This document shows positions 13,838 through 24,204 of a stretch of 64,000 nt of DNA, piece after piece (position 1 is the first letter of the stretch; every line of letters starts with the position of its first letter). The stretch comes from Adiantum capillus-veneris (taxonomy: Eukaryota; Streptophyta; Polypodiopsida; Polypodiales; Pteridaceae), in NCBI GenBank assembly GCA_014529385.2, contig CM043962.1, positions 84,283,621 through 84,347,620 of the forward strand, read 5' to 3'. The notes under the pieces are model-generated. The model saw only the letters and a program-made list of their open reading frames with translations, did not search any database and had not been told where the DNA came from. The position numbers and the translations under genes are program-made.

Positions 13838-14522
13838 GCTTGTGCATAGTGATGTTTGTGGGCCCATGCAAACTCCGTCCTTGGGCAATTACCTTTACTT
13901 CGTGACTTTCATTGATGATTACTCCAGGCATGCATGGGCATTTCCGCTTAAAGAAAAGTTCGACGTTTTTATGTGCTTCAAACAGATTCTGGCTATGGCT
14001 GAAAATGTCTCGAAACGTACTATGGGCACCCTCCATTCCGATCAAGGGGGGAGTACATGTCTCATGAATTCAATGCATTTCTTGCTAGTTGTGGGATAAA
14101 ACACCAATTTATAGTGCCTTATGCACCTCAGCAAAATGGTGTTGCTGAGAGGAAAAACAGGTCACTTACGGAAATGGCACGATGTATGGTCAAAAGTCAA
14201 GCTTTGTCGCATTCTTTTTTGCTTGAGGCCATCATGTGTGCCACTTATGTACTAAACAGGTGTCCTACGAAAGCTTTGCAGTCTATTACTCCATATAAAG
14301 CATGTCATGATAGAAAGCCTTCTATTGAGCACATGCGTGTTTTTGGCTATTTGGCATATGCTTTGGTGCCACAAGCACAGCACAAAAAATTGGATGATAA
14401 GGTTGTCAAATGTATTTTTGTTGGTTATAGTGCTGAAAGCAAAGGTTACAAGTTGTATCATCCACAAGCAAAGCGTATTCTCGTTTCATAGGATGTAGTG
14501 TTTGTGGAAGATTCTGTTTAGC
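13838..14522 (+). pseudogene. copia integrase catalytic core
   Basis: Continuation of the interrupted integrase: QLVHSDVCGPM carries the first catalytic Asp, VTFIDDYSRHAWAF follows, and TLHSDQGG carries the second. A frameshift near 14050 precedes GIKHQFIVPYAPQQNGVAER with the catalytic Glu and KKLDDKVVKCIFVGY. The frame ends at stops near 14490 and 14519. Family role: insertion of cDNA into the genome. It is non-functional here because of the TRIM-like insertion and the frame breaks. Confidence 0.88.
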
Positions 14523-14719
14523 CCTTGTTGTCATGTACTACAGACAGTAATGTAAGCTCACAAGACATTTATGACACTTTGTTGCCTCTTTTCAGTGGTG
14601 GAAGTTTGAATGTAAATTCCAATGAGGCAAATGTACAGCCTATGGGGGTTTCTGAAAATGTTACAGAATTATTGATGCAGATGTACATGATGTACTTGAT
14701 GAGGAAAGGGCTAAAAATG

Positions 14720-16420
14720 AGCAGACTAGAGGTATGCCAAAATGGCTGGTGCATACATTCCGTGATAGTAAATTGGATGCACCTTTGTCTAGTCGTACTC
14801 GTTCAAGCTCTCGCCATGCATCTTATGCATCAGATTGTTATGTTTTGGCTGTGTCTAGCTTACATGATGTTGAGGAGCCTCTGTCTTTTGATGAAGCACA
14901 AAATTCAAAAAATTGGATGGCTACCATGCAATCATAATATGATGCACTTATAGAAAATGACACGTGGACTTTATGTGATTTGCCTCCTGGCAAAAAGGCC
15001 ATTGGTACGAAGTGGGTTTACAAGTTGAAATGCAAGCCGAATGGTGAGATCGATCGCCATAAGGCTCGACTTGTTGCAAAGGGTTATGCACAACAAAAAG
15101 GCATAGAATATTAAGAGACTTTTGCTCCCACTTGTCGTATGACTATTGTGCGTTTTCTATGTGCATTGGCAGCTCATTTTGGTCGGGATGTACATCAATC
15201 AGACATTGTTATTGCTTTCTTGAATGGTGACATGTTTGAGGAAGTTTATGTAACGCAGCCTCGCGGTTTTGTCAAGAAAGGACAAGAGGACAAAGTGTGC
15301 AAAGGTAACAAGGCTTTGTATGGGTTGAAGCAATCTCCTCGTGCTTGGTATGAGAAAGCAGGCACTCATTTGGTCAAACAAGGCTTTCGTAATAGTCCAA
15401 TAGAAAGCACATTGTATGTAAAGCGTGAGGTTGATGTACTTTTCATTGTGGTTCTTTATGTCGATGTTGATCACTCGGCCAAATGAGAGACATATTGCTG
15501 AATTTAAAGGTTGATTTGAATGCTACTTTCAAGATGAAAGATTTGGGGCTGTTGCATCATTATTTGGGCATACAGTTTAAGCAGTGTGATGGTGGTATTG
15601 CCTTGTGTCAGAAAAGTTACATAGAGACATTGCTATGTATATTTGGACTTGAGGATTGCAAACCTATTGCCACTCCCATGGAAACAGGTTTGAAGTTGAG
15701 TCTACATGATGCTGGCGATCCTGCTGATGTCACTCTTTACCAAATGGTTGTTGGATGCCTCATTTATGTATGCAACACGAGGCCCGGTATTCAATTTGCA
15801 GTCTCACAGGTCAGCAGATTTATGCATAGCCCAGGGTCTAAGCATTGGCAGGCTGTCAAAAGGATTTTTCGCTACCTTAGTGGCACTTTAGATCCTTGCT
15901 TGTTTTATGTTTTATCCCAAGGGGGGATACTTGCCACCATAATTACATGCTTTTTTGAACTCAAATTGGGCTGGTTGTTTTGACATGCGAGTGTCCACAA
16001 GTGGTTTTTGTTTCATGCTTGGAAGTTCATGTATATCATGGTTGAGCAAGAAGCAACCTACTGTGGCCACTTCAAGTTGTGAGGCTGAGTACAGAGCAGT
16101 GTTCACAGCTATGGTTGAGTGTGTATGGCTTAGGCGCCTTAATGGCTGATTTGGGTGTTGGACAGGACACTACAAACACTATCTCGACTGACAGTCAGAG
16201 CGCATTGGTAGTTGCAAGGAACCCAGTTTTTCATGCTCGCACAAAGCACATTGAGGTGCATTACCACTATGTCAGGGAGAGGCTCTCAACAAGAGAGATC
16301 AGCTCGGCTTATGTGCCAACACAGGACAACCTTGCAGATCTTTTCACAAAGGCATTGTCTCGTGAGAAGCTCGAAGCTTTCTGTAAAGCTTTGGGCTTAC
16401 TCCCCTTTATGGACTGATCA
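14720..16420 (+). pseudogene. copia reverse transcriptase and RNase H
   Basis: RT begins with WMATMQS and continues TWTLCDLPPGKKAIGTKWVY, KARLVAKGYAQQ, VYVTQPRGFV and ALYGLKQSPRAWYEK. The polymerase motif expected as YVDD reads LYVDVDHSAK with a frame disturbance at about 15465-15485. The frame then resumes with MKDLGLLHHYLGIQ. RNase H is spread over two frames (SCEAEYRAVF; TDSQSALVVARN; KHIEVHYHYVRE) and ends with ADLFTKALSREKLEAF and a stop at 16415. Several stops are present (near 14936, 15112, 15981). Confidence 0.9.
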
Positions 16421-16490
16421 TGTCCTCAGGGCATGGCACTTCCCTTTACTCATGTGCCAGCTCTTGTTCATCGTCACTCCAAGGGGGACT

Positions 16491-16705
16491 TGTTACCATA
16501 TACATGTGGTAGTGATGTGTGTGTACACACTAGGACCTTCGGGGCAATTTTTCCCTCTTTAGGAGGTTTTTTTCCACTGTGCATTGTATATACGTCCATC
16601 ACTCTAGCGCTATCTATCTTTCCATACATACTCTCTATTGTGTGCCATGAGCTTCCTTTGTCTTCTCCAAGTTGTGTGCATTTCTTTGCAACCCTAATTC
16701 CAACA
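16491..16705 (+). repeat. copia 3' LTR (215 bp)
   Basis: Starts TGTTACCATA after a purine tract (AAGGGGGACT) and ends AATTCCAACA; the partner of 9966-10193. Confidence 0.92.
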
Positions 16706-17230
16706 TGCACCACTGCCAATAGTTGCTCATGCAGGTCAACGTCACATGATTCCTCCTCTGCTTGAAAGTCTCGTTCTTGCACTTCCTCTTGTCTTTGAAA
16801 TTCATGTTCCCAATTTAGAAGGGAGTGTGTTTATTTGTGAGCTTTCAATTTTGAGCTTTTGCAATCAAAACCAGTTCTGCGAGCTTTTTTATTTTAGATT
16901 CAGAGCCTTTTCTAACGACACAAAAAAATTAATCCAAAACAAAGACATCAATATATGATACACACTAAAAAACATATATTACCTTGCAACAACTTGGCTT
17001 AAGATTTAGAGTCTCTTTTAACGATACACACCAAAAACATGTACTAGTTTCCAAAAGTCTAGTTGTGAGCTTGTACAATCGTCTAGATAGATATCACAAA
17101 ACATGCTTTTATAACTAAAAGGGGTTAAAAAAAGATTCACGTGTCTAGAAAAGCTACTCCACAGCTTATACATAAGAGAAATCTCCTTCAATGCATACCT
17201 CTAGACGACATTCTCTAAGGTTTAGGTTCA

Positions 17231-17593
17231 CTAAACCACAAGATTTATCTTGCGGGTTTGCCCTAATATAAATGCAAGGTTTGTGGGAGTTAGTGCAGGC
17301 TGATGAATGACCATGTGCTCTTTTGGTTGAAGCTCAAGAATATGCGCATACTCATAGTACATGTGCTTACATGCCAAGAAAGCTTTATGTATAGATTCTC
17401 TCTTCTGAAAATTGGGACAGGTGCACCTAGGTTTCACCTTAATGTGTACATCATAACAACTCTCTGTCAAAACCCAAAAACCTGTGTGTTGTTCACTTTC
17501 TAGTTTCTCGTCCAAGAATGTTGCAACCATAGTTGCAGCTGACTCCAATCTCTTTTGTGTTTCTTTGGAAATACCATGTCTCCACTTACATTC
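17231..17593 (-). pseudogene. SWIM zinc-finger exon fragment
   Basis: On the minus strand an acceptor (GTAGTAGCAG|GAATGT, boundary at 17593/17594) opens an exon reading HGISKETQKRLESAATMVAT and then the SWIM pattern: CTC near residue 65 and a downstream CKH (C-x-C, 16 residues, C-x-H). It ends with a stop at 17231. SWIM fingers bind DNA or protein and are typical of MULE transposases and FAR1/FHY3-like proteins, but also occur in host proteins. The upstream sequence carries stops, and the ORF at 17791-18147 (minus) may or may not belong to it. Confidence 0.5.
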
Positions 17594-17790
17594 CTGCTAC
17601 TACCGGAGCCTCCTTGTGTAAGAGCAGTATTTGTATTGTTCATGTGTCATAGTGGTGTAGGAAAATCTGCAAATTGAAATCCACTTTGCACCAAACTGTC
17701 ACTCTCTTCCTTTGATAAGCTAGTTTCAATACCAGAAAGTAGGAATGATAGGTGAGAATTTCACTTGCCTCTGTACTTTGTGTGTGTGGA

Positions 17791-18147
17791 TTACTTCACA
17801 ATTGCAGAACCATATCCACTATGCAATTGTCTTGTCTTTAAAACTTCTTTCAAACCAAAAACGTGAAGCAACCATTCCCACTTGATGGCTCTATAATTTG
17901 TTACCACAAATTTTCTTCCCTTCATTTCCTCATGCAATTGGCTGGGATCCTTCGTAAAGCCCACTCTTCGCGGGTAACTTTGATCTCTTGAATAAACCTT
18001 GCTGAATTCTCCCCTGGCTACACTAGAATGCTCTCTCTTCATTAACCTCTCTATCAAAATGAATACTTCATTGTGCACGTCTGTCGCACGCGTCAATGCA
18101 AGGGACCTTCCGTACACTATGTGCGAGCCACAAATGGCTCCAAGCAC
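17791..18147 (-). CDS. hypothetical minus-strand ORF
   Basis: A 118-codon open frame upstream of the SWIM exon, with KFVVTNYRAIKWEWLLHVFG near its C-terminus. No family was recognised. Its position, 200 bp upstream on the same strand, makes an upstream exon of the SWIM-containing relic possible. Composition is ordinary and no signal peptide or membrane segment is evident. Confidence 0.25.
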   Translation of the reverse strand: MLGAICGSHIVYGRSLALTRATDVHNEVFILIERLMKREHSSVARGEFSKVYSRDQSYPRRVGFTKDPSQLHEEMKGRKFVVTNYRAIKWEWLLHVFGLKEVLKTRQLHSGYGSAIVK

Positions 18148-18629
18148 ACAACCTTACAATCTAGCAAGCTCAAGAGAGCAAGGGTGTGTCACTCACCGCC
18201 CTATGCTCACTTTCATGGAGGATTCCTCTCCGCGAAGAAGAGGGAGCTAGCACCGTGCCATGCTCAACTGCCTCGCTGCCGTTGTGCCTTCGTAGTGCTT
18301 GATCACACACACACTCTCTCTCTCTCTCTCACGGATACACACACACACACACAAGGAGATGCAGAAGAAGATGGAGATGGAGCAAGAGCACTCTTCAATT
18401 GCACAAATGAGAGAACGAATTTTTTTTAGGTTTAGGTGACTTTTATATGAGCTCGTCCATTCACACTTGGGCACCCATGCTTAGACAACTAACCCTTGAA
18501 TGTTTCAGTTAGAGTGCCCCTCTCATCGCTGATCACTCTTACCCTTTTCCTATTGGACCGACAAGCCTGGTCCTTGACTTAAAACAACGTAATGTCCGTG
18601 GATGTTTAATGGTTTGATGTCCATTTGCC

Positions 18630-18912
18630 AAGGTCAGTATCAAGCGATAGGTGGCGTTGGGCAGTCCCCAAGCCTCATCTTTGCCCGGTGTTGACTTCAT
18701 TGTCGCATGTCATATCTTCGACACCAAGGTCAACACCAAGTGATAGGGGGCTTTGAGAAATCCCCAAGCCTCCAATTCTCCTAGTATTGACTCAATTGCC
18801 TCTTGTAATGACTTTAACCCCAAGGTCAACACCAAGCGATAGGGGCTTTAAGCAATCCCCAAGCCTCCTATTTGCGTAGTGCTGACTCTACTGTCTGACT
18901 TGTTGGTTAACA
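18630..18912. repeat. three tandem copies of a 96-bp repeat
   Basis: AAGGTCA(G/A)(T/C)A(T/C)CAAG(C/T)GATAGG recurs at 18630, 18726 and 18822, exactly 96 bp apart. Each unit continues with a CCCCAAGCCTC segment and a TGACT segment. The array ends next to TTAACATGCCCCCCTTCCCG, which reads on the minus strand as a purine tract followed by TGTTAA, so the array may lie inside an LTR-like region. Confidence 0.85.
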
Positions 18913-20265
18913 TGCCCCCCTTCCCGATGTAGATTCCATCCTCAGAAGCTATTCTGGTTGAAGCTCGGTCGTCAAGGTGGAAGAGCATTTGAGATGAATG
19001 TCCTTAGCCTTCTTCGGTCAAACTCACTGCAAAATCAAACAACATTGGCACAGTAATTGCATTCTCATATATAATTAAAAAGCATATGCAGTTGTAGGCA
19101 GACAATTTGATTGGTAACATAATTTTCAACCATTTGTCAGCAATAAACATTAAATTGTAATATAATCAAACACATAAACAATTGTAAAGGTAAAAAACTA
19201 AACAAGTATGGGGTTGCTAATTTAACAGTCGAAAGGCACTAGAGGTCAACTATTAATACCATGGGCAAGCTTCTCGATTTTCTTTGGTCAATTTCATGTC
19301 CGAGGGCTGACTAGAGGCTATACCTAGAAGACCTTGAGTTGAGATACGATAAAAGGAATTGCTCATGAAATCATCGTCTGACTTATTCTTTTCTTTGATC
19401 CCCCAAAGTCCTTTTTCATTAATTCACTTTTGATGTGTGTGCTTATTTTGTATGCCTTGGGTTTTTTGCTTTTTAAGGAAAAGCACCCACACTGAGAACC
19501 TCTAGGGCTCTAGTACCATAGGTGATACATGTGAGTGAAGTACCAAATCAAGCGAAGATTTCTCTTTTTGCTTTAGATTTTACATTGTGGCACTTTGATT
19601 TTTTTTGTTTGTTCATTTTCAACATTTTAATTTTGTAACTTTGGGGGGTCATATAACACTGTTATCCTCCCCAGGCTCATCACATTAGTAAACTCCCTTT
19701 ATAATACTTAAGCTAAAGGTCAATAGGAACTAAGTCCACCAGAAAGCTTTAGTACATTGCACACAATGCTGCCTAAATCGGATTAAGAGCTTAAAGTAAC
19801 CATAGATTATTAGGAAGGCATTCCCCATGGTATTAAGAGAAGATCTCTAACGCCTAGCTTGGTCAAACTAGCTTAATCGGACTGCTTGATTTTTAAACCT
19901 AGACAAGTGATTATGACAAAAAGTTACATTGAATTTAATGTTTGATACTAAGCAAATGTGCTGAATATTATGCTACCGATCACAATTAAAGCAGACAAAC
20001 ATGGAAGCAAAAAACATAAAGGGCAATGCTAATGGATAAGAAACACCTGTTTGTGTTGATGATCGCGCTTGATTTGAAGAGTGAACGAGAGAAAGATTCC
20101 ATGAAGGTTCAAATTCTAACAACAGTAACACATTCTTGTACACACTAGGAAACACAAAGAATACCTCTAGGAGGCACATCAGTGGGAAGAGGTACGAACC
20201 CTTATTGAAAAGAATTAAAAAACATAAGGAACCCTAACCTAATTATTTGCACTCCCCCTAGAGAG
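18913..20265. other. no gene recognised
   Basis: AT-rich sequence with only short ORFs. The left boundary resembles a minus-strand purine tract/LTR junction (AAGGGGGGCATGTTAACC on the minus strand), similar in style to the junction at 20961. Probably a retroelement interior without recognisable coding sequence. Confidence 0.35.
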
Positions 20266-20685
20266 TCAAGGAAATAGAATATTGTAGACATTGGGGGGGA
20301 ACCCCAAGGCTAAATCCCTATCCTCGTCGTGAAAAACAAAGTCATCATCCGTGAGACCATGTGTGCCATCCGTGTAATCATGTAAATTGTCTTCATAATT
20401 AGAGGCACCAATGTTTACTAAGAAGGTCACTAGATGTCTATAGTCATCTTGGTCAAAAGGGTAGGCTTGTGAAATGGGAGAAACGCTCTCTACTTAGTAT
20501 GGATCAGTCGTGGTCAAGAGACGTATCAGCCATTCTAACTCATCGAAATTTCTCTCACATGCTAGCGTAACTATCAAATCCCATTCACAGGCAAGCACCG
20601 GAAAGACCATGTGAAGCACCTGTGAAAAGTAACGAGGGTACCTCTCACCCAAGGCAAGAGTGGATGACTCTAGCGTACTAGCCAT
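20266..20685 (-). pseudogene. 140-codon ORF with one in-frame stop, unknown product
   Basis: An ATG at 20685 (MASTLESSTLALGERYPRYF) opens a frame with one TAA at codon 64 (20494-20496). The frame then continues coherently with an acidic stretch (YPFDQDDYRHLVTF, DDDFVFHDEDRDLALG) to a TGA at 20266-20268. A TATA-like sequence (GTATATATAAAG on the minus strand) lies about 190 bp upstream in a candidate LTR/promoter. The family was not recognised. Length, acidity and context suggest a small non-autonomous element ORF or a decayed host exon. Confidence 0.4.
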
Positions 20686-20708
20686 ATCTATACACACATA
20701 TAGATGAT

Positions 20709-20960
20709 TGTTAGAGTGCAAATATTATAAGGGGCGTGTCAAAAGGTCTTGTCCTTATGCATAATGTGTTTTATGATTTTGGATTATGTGTAGAACTCGT
20801 AGGTTTCTAGATTTTTATTTGGGGGCTCTTGCTCTTTTACTCATTTATCTTGTTTTTGTGAGTATAAGGCTTTATATATACATTCCCTAAGATTGGGGGA
20901 TTGAGAGGTCGGGGAGGAAGGTTGAGAGGGAAGCAAGTGAATGATGGATGTTAGCAAACA
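20709..20960 (-). repeat. candidate LTR with TATA box
   Basis: On the minus strand a purine tract (AGGAAGGGGGGAG) is followed by TGTTTGCTAACA, and the segment ends CTCTAACA at 20709, i.e. TG...CA ends over 252 bp. TATATATAAAGCC lies about 80 bp in. No second copy and no primer-binding site were found in the window, so it may be a solo or orphan LTR, or simply a promoter for the ORF at 20266-20685. Confidence 0.4.
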
Positions 20961-20981
20961 CTCCCCCCTTCCTGGGGTAGA

Positions 20982-21875
20982 TCATACCTTTTGGAATGAT
21001 GTCGTCACCTTTTGGAACCAATTGTTCCAAGTTGTTATGGGTGAAGGCTTTAACCAATAGTTATCGATTTCCCTATGTGTTTCATCTAGTTGCAAGGGTG
21101 GTAAGGTACTCTCCCATGATTTTATTTCCAATGTTGTTGTAGGTGGTGAACTTACAACGGGAGGTGCAAACTCTTCCTTGTTTGTATGGATATGTACAAT
21201 GGTAGGTGGAGGTAAGGTTGAAGCTTCTATTTCCATATAGGAACTACATGGAGAGCAAGCAACTTCATTTGACTTCCTTGTTCCTGAGCTAGGTGGAACA
21301 AACCGTTCTTTCTTTGGTACCCAAACTAGCTCTGGAGCGGGTGTGTAGCATTCTGTGATTTTTTCTTTTCCACGATCTTCAATTTGTTTTGGAGCTATGG
21401 GATTGGGCTCACATGGGTCAGGTGACAAGTAAGAGCACAATTTAAGTTTTGGCACCCAGATTTGATTATTTCCTTCATAGTAGCCTTGGGATTCTAATAG
21501 TTGTTTGGGAATCCAACATGATTTGTTTTTCACCTTGTTAACCTGAGTGGACGCCTTCCTTCGAGGTGTTCTTTGTGAATTAACTTGAACCATAGGGGGG
21601 TCCGATAATGATACCTTGGGGACCCATTGATATGTACCCTTGGTCGGATCGCGTGGAGCCTTTGATGTAGCACTGTCTGCCGTAGTCATGAAAGTTGAAG
21701 CTTTAGAGGGTTGTGCTATTGGCAAGGATGTTGTGACTTTTTGGATTGTATATATAAACCCATAAAAGGGAGAAGTAGCAGAACAACATGCAGAGGCCAT
21801 TTCACAAAAAATTAGAGTGCCCCTCGCGTGCCGTTCTGCTATAACCCCTTCCCCCTTTAAGAGATTTTTTGGCAT
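20982..21875 (-). CDS. 297-aa proline-rich protein with repeated WVPK motifs
   Basis: A single intact frame, the longest unbroken ORF between 16.7 and 24 kb. It contains four spaced copies of a W-(V/I)-P-K motif (TYQWVPKVSL, KSCWIPKQLL, NQIWVPKLKL, LVWVPKKERF) in a Pro/Ser/Thr-rich, low-complexity background, and ends with two FQKV repeats. W-(V/I)-P-K repeats occur in some plant retrotransposon polyproteins between gag and protease; that comparison is from memory. The stop lies about 20 bp before a minus-strand purine tract, so this may be the only ORF of a non-autonomous LTR element. The first ~45 codons overlap a segment repeated at 22240, 22425 and 22905, so the true start could be downstream. 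Confidence 0.45.
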   Translation of the reverse strand: MPKNLLKGEGVIAERHARGTLIFCEMASACCSATSPFYGFIYTIQKVTTSLPIAQPSKASTFMTTADSATSKAPRDPTKGTYQWVPKVSLSDPPMVQVNSQRTPRRKASTQVNKVKNKSCWIPKQLLESQGYYEGNNQIWVPKLKLCSYLSPDPCEPNPIAPKQIEDRGKEKITECYTPAPELVWVPKKERFVPPSSGTRKSNEVACSPCSSYMEIEASTLPPPTIVHIHTNKEEFAPPVVSSPPTTTLEIKSWESTLPPLQLDETHREIDNYWLKPSPITTWNNWFQKVTTSFQKV

Positions 21876-23480
21876 TTTTGATAATAATATATACTTATTG
21901 TTATAGCGATACTATACTTATATTATATACTATATAGTTATAATATATACAATGCATGTTATACTTATATTTATAGTCATAATTATATAACTATAGTTAT
22001 TGTTATATTTATACGTATGGATGATATACAGTTATATTGTATACTTATATAATATAATAGTATGTATATAATATAGAGTATATAATATATAATAGATATA
22101 GAGTTATACTTATACCTATAATTATAGACTATTAAATAGTTATAATATATATTTACATAATATAGAATTATGTATACTATTAGTTATACAACCCTAATAA
22201 TATATAACTATATATTATAAACTATATATACTATAAATCTATAAAAGAGAGAAGTAGCCCAATGGTGCACAGAGGCCATTTCACAAAAATTTAGAGTGCC
22301 CCTCGTACGTCGTTCGACTAAAATCGCTCTATAATATATATAAAATAATAATTATATATAATAATAACTATATATATAAATATAGATATAAATATAAATA
22401 AATAAATAAATATATATATATCAACCCATAAAAGGGAGAAGCAGCAGACCGACCATTAGGGAAAATTTGGACTCACAAAGGGGCCCTATAAGAAGTTTGA
22501 CTTCCTCTCTCATGTCCAAAACGGGCGTGCGGTAAAATTTTTGCAAATCCACTCTAAACTTGGTGAAGATTTGTCAGTTAGAATCTACTCTTCAAGCTCT
22601 TTCTATTGATATATAGCACGCCACGAGATTCCTCATATTTTGAAAGATTTGATTTTTGATTCTCTTGTGATGTGACAACTCCGTCTAGAATCTAGAGAAT
22701 AAAAAATAGAATCTTTCAAAATATGAGGAATCTCGTGGTGTGCTATATATCAATAGAAAGAGCTTGAAGAGTAGATTCTAACTGTCAAATCTCCGCCAAG
22801 TTTAGAGCTGATTTGCAAAAATTTTACCGCACGCCCGTTTTGGACATGAGAGAGGAAGTCAAACTCCTTAAGGCCCCTTTGTGAGTCCAAATTTTCCCTA
22901 ATGGCGTAGAGGCCATCTCACAAAAATTTAGAGTCCCCCTGCGTGCCGTTCTGCTACAACCCCTTTTAGAGGTTTTTTTGAATTTTTTGATGATAATATC
23001 TACTTATTGTTATAGCGATACTATACTTATAGTATAGACTATATAGTTTTAATATATACAATGCATGCTATACTTATAATTATAATCATAATTATATAAT
23101 TATAGTTATATTTATATTTATACGTATGTATGGTATATTATAGTTATATACTTATATAATATATATAATATAGAGTATATAGTATATAATATACATAGAG
23201 TTATTATTAGATTATACTTATATAGTATATAGAGTTATACTTTATATGTATAGTTATAATATGTACTTCTATAATAAAATAGTATGTAAACTATTAGTTA
23301 TACAACCCTAATAATATATGATTATATATTATAAACTATATATACTATATACTATATAGTTATAATATATATTATACTTGTATTTATAATTATATTATAC
23401 TTATATTATATACTATATACTATAATATATCCTATATATAATAATATACTATAAATCTATAACAGAGAGAAGTAGCCTAA
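21748..23480. repeat. tandem units: conserved ~90-bp segment plus AT-rich block
   Basis: A segment beginning AACCCATAAAAGGGAGAAG and running through AGAGGCCAT(T/C)TCACAAAAA to TAGAGTGCCCCTCG occurs near 21758, 22240 and 22425/22905 (split by a foldback insertion); its start recurs at 23455. Between copies lie AT-rich blocks. The blocks at about 21880-22240 and 22985-23455 are clearly homologous (both start ACTTATTGTTATAGCGATAC and share TAGTTATACAACCCTAATAA); the 22325-22420 block is short and simple. Confidence 0.8.
22453..22904. mobile_element. 452-bp foldback (long inverted repeat) MITE
   Basis: The left arm (22453-22664) and right arm (22695-22904) are near-perfect inverted repeats of about 210 bp around a loop of about 30 bp. 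Ends are CCATTAGGGAAAATTTGG and CCAAATTTTCCCTAATGG. It interrupts the ~90-bp repeat segment that is uninterrupted at 21758 and 22240, so the window contains its own empty-site relatives. No coding capacity. The target duplication is unclear, so the superfamily is not assigned. Confidence 0.88.
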
Positions 23481-23679
23481 CTATAAATTTACATGTTTAG
23501 TATGCATATTATAGCAGTCACTCGGACTTTGTACGTTTGGTTATAGTCAGTCAGACTTTATCCGCTTGTAATGTGGATAATCTTAGTTAGGGTTTAAACT
23601 TTGCAACTTCGAGAGAGGGACTGTTCGAGCTGGAAACCTTGCGTAGACACAGGTATGGCGTTCCTTCCTCCTCTCTGTC

Positions 23680-23923
23680 ATAAAAACCTCATATCTACTT
23701 TCCCAAATGATTTTCTCATATTAAACTAATCATTTAATATGGGGAGATACCAAGGGGGGAAAAGGCTAGATATTGGAAAGGCTGCCAGATCGGTCTGAAC
23801 ACGGGATCCAAAGGAGGGGAAATAGGGATCCATATGGGGATGGTCTGCTAAAGAGCAAAGTGCACCTGTGGAGTTTAAAATACCCTTAGGTTTAACTCCA
23901 TTAAAGACTTCCAAAGGCTAAAG
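23680..23923 (+). repeat. gypsy LTR copy 1, left fragment
   Basis: Homologous to 31798-32036 of the second LTR (shared ATTTAATATGGGGAGATACC and TTTAACTCCATTAAAGACTT). It is truncated at its left end by about 95 bp and interrupted at 23923 by the minus-strand copia element, which duplicated TAAAG. Confidence 0.88.
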
Positions 23924-24115
23924 TGAAGGAGTACGAGAGGAAGTGCGACGCGAGAGAGAGTGCGAGAAGAAGAGCACGACGATATGGTGAACTCGCTCTA
24001 CTGTAATGTGTAGAGCATAGTGAGTTCTTATTAGGTTTTTACAAAAGAATATGTGTACATACCTGGCGGCCCGTCCACTTACCTGGGCGACCACATTGGG
24101 CTTTATACCCTAACA
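23924..24115 (-). repeat. copia 3' LTR (192 bp)
   Basis: Minus-strand TGTTAGGGTATAAAGCCC...CTCCTTCA. The partner is 28527-28718; about 3.6% differences. Confidence 0.95.
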
Positions 24116-24204
24116 ACCTCCCACTTAAAGTCCAATGTGGTACTTTAAGTGTGAGAGAAGCTACTATACAAGCTAATATACAAGAGATGTAGAGAAGTGA
24201 TGTA

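Larger units (their letters stand above)
9966..16705 (+). mobile_element. full-length degenerate Ty1/copia retrotransposon
   Basis: The two LTRs (9966-10193 and 16491-16705) share TGTTACCATATACATGTGG at the start and AATTCCAACA at the end. A primer-binding site TGGTATCAGAG (10196-10206) follows the 5' LTR by two bases, and a purine tract (CCAAGGGGGACT) precedes the 3' LTR. Inside are gag, protease, integrase, RT and RNase H in copia order, all with stops or frame breaks. A TRIM-like element sits in integrase (12189-13832). The 5-bp flanks (TTCCC and TGCAC) do not match, so target duplication is not preserved. Confidence 0.93.
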
